In this document: piece by piece, positions 56,801 through 64,000 of the stretch
Position numbering within the stretch: the first letter of the stretch is position 1
Layout of the letters: each line of letters starts with the position of its first letter
DNA from: Sanderia malayensis
Lineage: Eukaryota; Cnidaria; Scyphozoa; Semaeostomeae; Pelagiidae
Assembly: GCA_013076295.1 (NCBI GenBank)
Contig: RQOL01000618.1
Coordinates: 2,852,001-2,916,000 of the forward strand
DNA: 64,000 nt
Reading direction: 5' to 3'
Notes under the pieces: model-generated
The model's input: the letters and a program-made list of their open reading frames with translations, nothing else
What the model was told of the DNA's origin: nothing
Database searches by the model: none
Translations under genes and position numbers: made by a program

Positions 56801-59800
56801 ATTACGTCGTGGATTTGCCTGCGCAGTAGCCTATATCTGATACTGCGCACGCCCACCTTTTCGCCACTCTAACCCTAACCCTAACCCCAACCTATATATC
56901 AGCCACTGCGAGTATGTATTACGTCGTGGATTTGCCTGCGCAGTAGCCTATATCTGATACTGCGCATGCCCACCTTTTGGCCACTCTGACCCTAACCCTA
57001 ACCCTAACACCAACCCTAACCCTAACCCGTGAAAGTTATTTATTTTCTAAAATACAATATAAGTTCCCTTATCAGGGATTGAACCGTGGTCTCTAGCTTA
57101 GTTTACTTCACTCATCCCGTTTGGCTACAGCCTCGATTGCTTCTGATGGGGAATTGCACTTTGTTATAAAAATCGACGAGTCAGATATAGAGTTGACCAT
57201 TGTTATGTGAACCTCGCTTATTTCGCAATATCGAATATTATATTTTTTCGTGAAAGTAAACTTCTGGCGATCTTGAGCAAATAGCACAGAGACCTTTAAT
57301 GATCAATTATTATAACAATGACAATTTATGTTTTATAACTAGAATAACTTTGTTCAACAATGATTATGTTACAAAGTACCTGCATTTGTTTCGTTTTCAC
57401 AGAAATAGACAGGGCTAACAACCTTGTGTTTTTTATACAATTTATCTGTTAGATCCTAGAATAAGAATCCTAGATGGGCCCTTTGAAATTTTATCCAGAA
57501 GTATGATTTTAATAGTGCTTTTGATTGTCTTTTTTGCAGACACTTTCAATGAGTTTGAGACCAATGATGTGTGGAACACCGGGGGTGAAATCTTTGTTCA
57601 TTTTTCCAGACAATATAAACCCTGTGAGTTCTTTATATCGTTCATTTTTTTTTACATTACTGTATGCTGGTTTGAGTTCAAAAATTTATTTGGACAAGAA
57701 TTTCCACAGTTGCTTCAATATATTGTATTTTATTGCTTGTTTCTTTTTGTTCAGAATATCGTTCAGAATCAACTCTGTAGTCTTTCTACAACGGAGTGGA
57801 ACACTTTGATGATTGATATCTATCGGAATATTGACCTCAATGCCTTGAATAGAACGCTTGGTGTAAGTACAATTACTTTTCATCTGAATCAATTAGCTAT
57901 TGTAAAACCCGCATACAAGCCCCTATTTTTAAAAGTATCTTTATGCTGAAATGATAGCCTTTTGTCTTTCAACAATAGGCTGGATGTAAAGTCTCCAGGT
58001 TTTACTGTATTGTAAAAACTGTGAAATCTGAATGCAAGAATAGTTTGCTATTCGCCCTAATAGATGCACAGTGGACATCCGCTATTTTAATATCTCAAGG
58101 GAAATCGAAATTTTTCGAGATGGTGACTATTTAACTATACCACCCCAAAATGATTGGAAATGATTGGACACGGTCTTTCTTTGTTTTTATAGAATACAGA
58201 TATTTTGGATACTTACAGAAAGAGACGGAAAGTTATCGAAGATGAAATTAACCAACTTATAAGAGATGTAGGTTGAGATACAAGTATTCCAACCATTTTT
58301 CATTTATAAGGCTATTTGACACGATCTTTTGACCATATTTTTTTTATCTGTAAATCATCTGGTGGAAATAATATCCATTTGACCCTCTGTTGATTTATCA
58401 ATACCATACTTTCTTCAGGTGAGACCATTGAGAAGTTTTGAAAATGTTCTCCGAGATCTCCAGTCCGCAGGGCTCCCCAACTCAAATAACACGAATACTG
58501 ATAATGTCACGAACAGAACTTGGGAAATGGCCACACTTTTGTGTGGACGTAAGAGAGGCTCGACGTCTTCCATTGCAAACATGAATAGCACGCTATCGAC
58601 ATTGACAGATAAAGGGAGCGGTGGAAAAACATCCACTTGTGAGTAAAACCTTAATACTTGAGGGCCTTAATAGTTGAGTGCCTTAATAGTTGAGTGCCTT
58701 AATAGAGGCAATTGAGGCCCAACTGCCCAAATAAATAGCTCGCGTGAATAGTTCTTTGTGGTGCTTGACGTTCCCTTTCTCAACTTGAGCTTTTCTCCCA
58801 GTCTCTCTCTCTCTTGAGTCACGCGTTTTGTGTTTTGAAAGTTAAAGTAAGACCATAGAGCCAAAGTAAAGCATTTAGAGTCAATGTAACGTCGTTGAAT
58901 AGAATTTGAATATAGAGCCAAAGTAAAGCATTGTAGAGTCAATGTAATCAATGTAACGTCGTTGAATAGAATTAGAATGTGATAGAGACTAAGTAAAACA
59001 TTGTCGTTTTCATTCACAGATACGTGTAGCAATACGCCAGTGAAAGACAGAACAGAATGTGGATGGAAGCGAATTACCAAGGAAGTTGCTTGTCAATGGG
59101 TTGCTGCTTTGACAAGTCGACCAAGGGACCAGCTGCCTGTTTTTGCAAGCCAGGTTAGATGGCGTTCAGTGATTTCGTATTCTCTTAGGATAAGAAGGTT
59201 GAAAGAGAGAGCTCTCTTTATTGCAGTTGTCAATAAAAGCTTCATTGTTCAAATGGGAGAGCAAGCTCAATCATAGCTACAAATATGAAAGAGAACCCCA
59301 TAGTTTACTTTACGATGTGTGCTAAGAGGCTTACTTAACCTGTAGTCAATTGCGATTGTTGTGTTTTACAGGTAATGAATACTGTTGCCAGCAGTTTCAT
59401 AGACTCGCTTCGTTGGTTGGTGGTCAAGGCTACAACATTCAAAATCTTCTAGCTTTGATTCTTCGCGGCAAAATTTTCTACACTCCTGACACGCCACAGA
59501 CTCGTAAAGTTGTGGAGCAGGCGAATTTATTCATCAAGCAGGTACGTCATGCATATAGATTCACCCCCTGTGTTCTATATGTATCTGCTTGGATTTTTAC
59601 TTAGACGGGGGTATGTGTGTTTGTTTACAGATTGAGCGCGGAATCAGAAGCGTTACCAGGCTAAAACGGCCACTAGCTTCGATAATCAACCTGACAGAGA
59701 CATACCATAACACGTCGAATTCAATTAGAGAGTTAGTTAACTTGGTAAGCATTTGACATCGCTTTCTCTTGCTTCAATGTAGCTTATGCACTTGCTACGA

Positions 59801-62800
59801 ACGTGTGCACTTGCTGAGTTCTGGTATCATTTATTTGCAGGATTTGCTCCGCGTTTTGGTTGGCGCAAATCGAACCAATCAGATACGTAGTCTGTTTAAT
59901 CAAACTGACCGTGTGCTAACAGAGCTGTACAATGACAGGTCGCAACTTCAAATGGCCTACAACACAATTGATCTTATTGGTGGCATAATAGATTGTTACA
60001 ATATAACAGATTACTTTCAGCCGTTCCCGGACGAGGAAACAATGGTTAGGAGGGCCACAGATCAGGCGCCAGATAAACCAATGTTCCTCTCCAGTAAGTC
60101 TAAAAAGTTCGCTTTACTAAAATTAATGTCAAAGCCAAATGAATAAGAGGTATAGTTTATTTTAGGTGAAGTGGCTCGAATTGAAAAGAATAGAAGCAGA
60201 TTGAGTCCAATTGAGTCAACCAACCAATTTTCTTTTTCAGGTATAGTTTTTCTGAATTTCGATGCAAAGAATGGAAGTTTTCCCAAGAAGGCAGAATACA
60301 AATTAAGACTGAATCCTCTTTATACTCCAGCAACTAATAAAATCCGGTCTAGGTTAGTTTTCTTCTCTTCCACTCCTGAAGCGTGTTCTCTTTGATCTCA
60401 TTTTTCATTAAATACTTTCTTTATGACTCTACAACTGTTCGCATTGCAGATATTGGAGACCTGGACCAAGTTGGAACGGGTACATGGGATCGTGGACCAA
60501 GTTCTACGTCAATTTCGGTTTCGTCTACCTGCAGGACATGTTGGACAGAGCAATCATGGAAATCATCACGAATCAGACCATCCTCGAGCCTGGTGTTTAC
60601 ACTCAACAGTTTCCATATCCCTGCTACATCAGAGACGAGTGAGACACACTGTTTACTTCTTGCATTAATTCAAATATCTCACTGCTTTTACTCCACGATG
60701 TACATGTACATGTCCACTGATGCTAAGCTTCTTTTTGGAGGCCATTCAGTATATGGATAGATATATAGATCTTTGTTTTTCTGTTTTAGATTCACTGTGT
60801 TTGTGTCTGGTGGGATTCCGTTGTTTATGGTCATTGCTTGGGTCTTCCATGCTGCTATGATTATCAAGTCGATAGTTTACGAGAAAGAATCACGTTTGAA
60901 AGAAGTGATGAAGGTACGTAGCTACATAGACTAGACACACAATACGAAAAAGCGTGCTCGCCTCGTTCTGGAAGCGGGAGATTTCATGTGAATTTCTGAT
61001 TACGTAATTTTCTTCTCTGCACAGGTTATGGGACTGAGCAACTCCGTTCATTGGGCAGCCTGGTTCATAACAAGTCTTTTGTTCATACTTATATCAGTCA
61101 TACTTCTGTGCATAGTAATGAAGGTTGGCAATGTCTTACTGAACAGTAATCCATTGATCGTATTCTGGGTGCTAGCCTCATTTGGAATAGCAACGATCTC
61201 GCTCAGTTGCCTCATCAGTGTGTTTTTTTCAAATGCTAACATCTCAGCAGCATGCGGTGGTATTATCTACCTTGCCACGTATCTACCATTCTCAATAATA
61301 ATCTGGTTCGAAGATAAAATGACATATTCTCACAAAGCTGTGGCTGTAAGTGAAACGCTTTGTTCTCATAGTATTGTATTGTTGTTGTTATTGGGAGAAT
61401 TTAATGGTTGATCTAGCCATTGATGTCTGTTTTAGAATCTGCTTTCGACAACTGGACTTGGTATGGCATGCAGGTATCTGGCGAGGTGGGAGGAACAGGG
61501 TGAGGGTGCGCAGTGGAGTAATTATTACAAGAGCACAGTAATAGGAGATGACTACAGTCTTGGAACATGCGTGAACATGATGCTACTGGACGCCCTGTTG
61601 TATATGATCATATTGTGGTACATAGAGAATATCATGCCAGGTAACAGATTGATTTATCACACCTCTACGAAGAGGATAACATTCTTACACTGTCCGTTTT
61701 AGAGATTCTTGACTGGATTCACTATTTCTATTTAAGATACTAGAAGAATTGTACGATCTCAACGCAATTGGTTTTGAAGACAACTAACTGCTTTATCGTT
61801 TTGTTTCTAGGTCAATATGGTATACCTAGAAGGTGGTATTTTCCCTTCACGAAGTCATACTGGCTTGGCTCACGGCATCGTAAATCATTCAGCAATGAGC
61901 CAGTTGAGGTAGACACGTGGTTTGCATTTCAGGGGATTCCCAGAAATATTCTTTCAGGGGAATCTCTACATTAGTCTTCGTAATACATATCACGAACGTC
62001 TTAGTATAACGAACCAAATGTTCGTTCCCTTGGCGTTGGTGTAATTACATTCTGTTTAACTGGTTGTTTTGTTTGTCAATGCACAGATGGCTCCGTTTGA
62101 TGGCCAAAATGGATCATCTCAAAGCGCGACGCAGGCTTGCGATAGTAATTTCGAAGCAGATCCTAACCTGAAAGTTGGTGTTAACATTCAGAATCTTGTC
62201 AAGGTATACAGTCGTTCCCTTCACATTCAACCTCTGACGTCAACCTCTGACGTTAACCTCTGACGTCAACCTCTGACGTCAGCCTCTGACGTTAACCTCT
62301 GACGTTAACCTTGATTTATTGTTCTTATTGTTAGACTCGCTTAGATTTGCTTCCATGATCTATATCAATTAATTTTGTGTACCATCCTTTCACTCTTTTT
62401 TGCAACATGATTTTCAATTAATTTCATGTTCTTCCCCAGATTTTCAAACGAGGCAACAAGCGTGCTGTCGACGGCCTCAGTTTGAAGCTGTACGAAGGCC
62501 AAGTGACGTCACTGCTGGGCCATAATGGCGCGGGGAAGTCGACAACAATGTCCGTTCTCACCGGCCTATATCCACCAACGAAAGGCACTGCTGTTGTATA
62601 CGGAAGTGACATCAGAACTGACATTGAAGGCGTGCGCAAAGGACTTGGTATATGTCCACAACACAATGTGCTGTTTGATCATCTTACTGTTGAAGAGCAC
62701 ATGTGGTTCTACGCCCAACTCAAAGGAATGCCAAAGGAAGATATCAAAGAGGAAATTGAAAAGTATTTATGTTTGCATGACGTCCTTGTTTCATTGTATT

Positions 62801-63795
62801 ATACGTTGCCTTGTATTCTATCGCTTCTTACATGCGCAGCACCACGAGAGCTCTGATTCCTGTGCTAATTTACTAATATCTCGAAATGTCTTCATTTAAA
62901 ACCAGGTTCATTGTTGACGTTGGATTGCCGAAGAAGAGACATGAACTCTCGAGGAATCTGTCAGGTGGAATGAAGCGAAAGCTTTCTGTTGCTCTGGCAT
63001 TCATTGCTGACTCAAAGACTGTGATTTTGGACGAGCCAACCGCCGGGGTAGACCCTTATTCTCGTAGAGGCATCTGGGATTTGATTCTTAGCTATAAGAA
63101 AGGTATGGCTCTCAGCAAGAGAGATTTGGTTACAATTTACGATTAAGTTTGATTTAAATACTCCTCCGAATGCTTTACAAGTTTTATTAAGCCCTCCCAG
63201 GAATTTGCGCGTGTGGTCAGATGAGACCAGGACTTATTAGAGAGAGAATGGAGCTCTGATATCAGGAGCAGCTATTATAGAGAGCGTTTGATAGGGAGAA
63301 AGAGAGACTAAATAGACCGCTCCTTTTATCTGATCGTATTTTATGAAAGTAGATCTTGTTCCTCCCACCCACCTTATGATTTGTATTGATAGGTAAGACC
63401 ATTCTCCTGTCGACGCATTACATGGATGAAGCCGATCTACTTGGCGACAGAATTGGTATCATATCTCACGGCCGTTGCGCTGCTCCGGAACGCCCTTATT
63501 TCTGAAGAGAAGATTTGGAGAGGGATATAACCTGACCTTTTCAAAGTCACCTTGCAGCAATAGAAACTCAAATGAAAGTGATGCTGCCCTGGATGAGAAT
63601 GCCGTGATGAGCTTCGTTACGTCTTACGTCAAAGGCAGTTCTTTGAAAAGATCCACAGGCACTGAACTGTGCTTTGTTTTGCCACCAGAAGAACGACAGA
63701 CTGGGGCGTTTGAAATCCTGTTCCAGACCCTCGAGAAAGGCAGCAAAAGTCTTGGTGTCAGCAGTTACGGATTATCAGACACGTCTTTGGAGGAG
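53809..63795 (+). CDS. ABCA1/ABCA4/ABCA7-like lipid transporter, N-terminal half (continues past window)
   Basis: Full-size ABCA exporter, which moves lipids across membranes. It starts like ABCA1 ([20 protein letters not shown]). Exons: 53809-53874, 54179-54272, 54408-54534, 54623-54768, 54912-55033, 55160-55222, 57540-57623, 57755-57862, 58193-58267, 58419-58638, 59020-59153, 59392-59541, 59631-59744, 59841-60093, 60241-60352, 60450-60638, 60790-60913, 61025-61345, 61436-61640, 61811-61908, 62087-62203, 62440-62762, 62906-63102, 63393-63795. TM1 is followed by a large extracellular domain ([21 protein letters not shown]), transmembrane helices ([20 protein letters not shown]), then NBD1: Walker [11 protein letters not shown]-loop PQHNVLFD, signature LSGGMKRKL, Walker [13 protein letters not shown]. 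After ISHGR the frame breaks (see finding at 63473). The second half lies beyond the window. Confidence 0.93.
55691..55770. mobile_element. Possible terminal fragment of a pogo/Tigger-like element
   Basis: TA is followed by CAGTCAAATCTGCATAGTTC and then three ATTCGAAC/GTTCGAAC repeats, the style of pogo/Tigger ends that insert at TA. I found no matching inverted end; the minisatellite downstream may have displaced it. A related-looking stretch (GAACCTCGCTTATTTCG) occurs near 57210. Confidence 0.4.
56143..57030. repeat. Minisatellite with embedded telomeric (CCCTAA)n blocks
   Basis: Eight units start CACTCT at about 56143, 56265, 56393, 56515, 56632, 56748, 56865 and 56982, each 116-128 bp. 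Each has two to four CCCTAA telomere repeats, then ACCTATA-TCAGCC, GAGTATGTAT, CTGCGCAGTAGCC and CTGATACTGCGCACGCCCAC. The last unit ends in more CCCTAA copies and stops at about 57030. It lies inside the ABCA intron 55223-57539. Confidence 0.95.
57060..57140 (-). other. Degenerate tRNA-like sequence (A and B boxes)
   Basis: On the - strand, TAGCCAAACGGG resembles a pol III A box and GGTTCAATCCC a B box, about 42 nt apart, close to tRNA spacing. The D and T stems do not pair, so it is not a functional tRNA. A tRNA pseudogene or SINE head is possible. Confidence 0.3.
58854..58995. repeat. Imperfect tandem repeat of about 60 bp in an ABCA intron
   Basis: Units starting AGAGCCAAAGTAAAGCATT (about 58857 and 58915) and a diverged third (AGAGACTAAGTAAAACATTG, about 58983) share GAGTCAATGTAACGTCGTTG. 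A shorter repeat of CCTTAATAGTTGAGTG lies just upstream at 58664-58710. Confidence 0.75.
62231..62310. repeat. 13-bp tandem array containing CRE motifs
   Basis: Six units of CCTCTGACGT[CT]A[AG] run head to tail. Three carry the full CREB/ATF site TGACGTCA and three carry TGACGTTA. The array lies in the ABCA intron 62204-62439, just before the NBD1 exon. Confidence 0.9.
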
Positions 63796-64000
63796 GTGAG
63801 AAATTTCAACTGCAATAAAATTATTGTTGCAGCTTTATTATTACATTGTGTGGCGATGCATGTCAATTGGAGTTAATGCTTGTTTCATTGCATGGCTATT
63901 CCGTGCTATTTTGGTTTTCACATCACACAGTAAACCTGGATGGCAGTCCTTTTAAATCTCATTCTGATGCATGTTCTTTGTCTCGATGTCAGGTATTTTT

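Noticed and set aside
57060..57140. Functional tRNA gene
   Set aside because: The D and T stems do not pair and no acceptor stem is found.
60166..60240. Upstream acceptor extending the ABCA exon at 60241
   Set aside because: It is in frame, but adds 25 residues that interrupt the conserved join into IVFLNF; the acceptor at 60240 fits the family better. An alternative isoform is possible.

Overview
The window is eukaryotic nuclear DNA from an animal. Genes are split by GT-AG introns of about 80 bp to several kb, the non-coding DNA is AT-rich, and the protein families are metazoan: a p53/p63/p73 DNA-binding domain, an RFX factor, an ABCA transporter and an ADAP/FYB-like adaptor. No single feature fixes the species. 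The mix of transposons and the long intergenic spaces suggest a non-vertebrate metazoan, possibly a cnidarian or another early-branching or marine invertebrate lineage. I reconstructed exon chains by hand from splice sites and reading phase. Six genes lie on the + strand and none on the - strand, apart from mobile elements.

Layout: (1) 240-2503, the 3' part of a p53-family gene, with the 5' end outside the window. (2) 4574-12260, a 12-exon gene for a roughly 1668-residue protein with an N-terminal hydrophobic anchor, a long armadillo-like helical region and two SPRY-like domains; one intron holds five copies of a 184-bp satellite. (3) 13194-23747, a 705-residue homologue of the ADAP/FYB adaptor with six YDDV motifs and a helically extended SH3 domain. 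Its 6.5-kb intron carries an apparently intact 3.8-kb ISL2EU-like DNA transposon (THAP-DDE transposase plus SAP/SWIM/YqaJ nuclease) and a MITE. (4) 25118-31605, an unrecognised gene whose introns are all in phase 1. Its last intron carries a 5'-truncated antisense non-LTR retrotransposon. (5) 34178-46477, an RFX1/2/3-type transcription factor of 730 residues, with a 1.5-kb TTAA-flanked element in its last intron. (6) 47851-53406, an unrecognised charged, coiled-coil-rich protein of about 1428 residues. (7) 53809 to the window end, the first half of an ABCA1/4/7-like lipid transporter, through transmembrane domain 1 and nucleotide-binding domain 1. It contains an apparent one-base deletion near 63473 and introns with a telomere-motif minisatellite and a CRE-motif array.

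The genes do not form a functional cluster. The adaptor, p53-family and RFX genes are regulatory or signalling genes that happen to be neighbours. The most notable items are the YDDV-rich ADAP-like adaptor, the two-gene transposon with convergent overlapping ORFs, the ARM plus double-SPRY architecture, and the ABCA frameshift.
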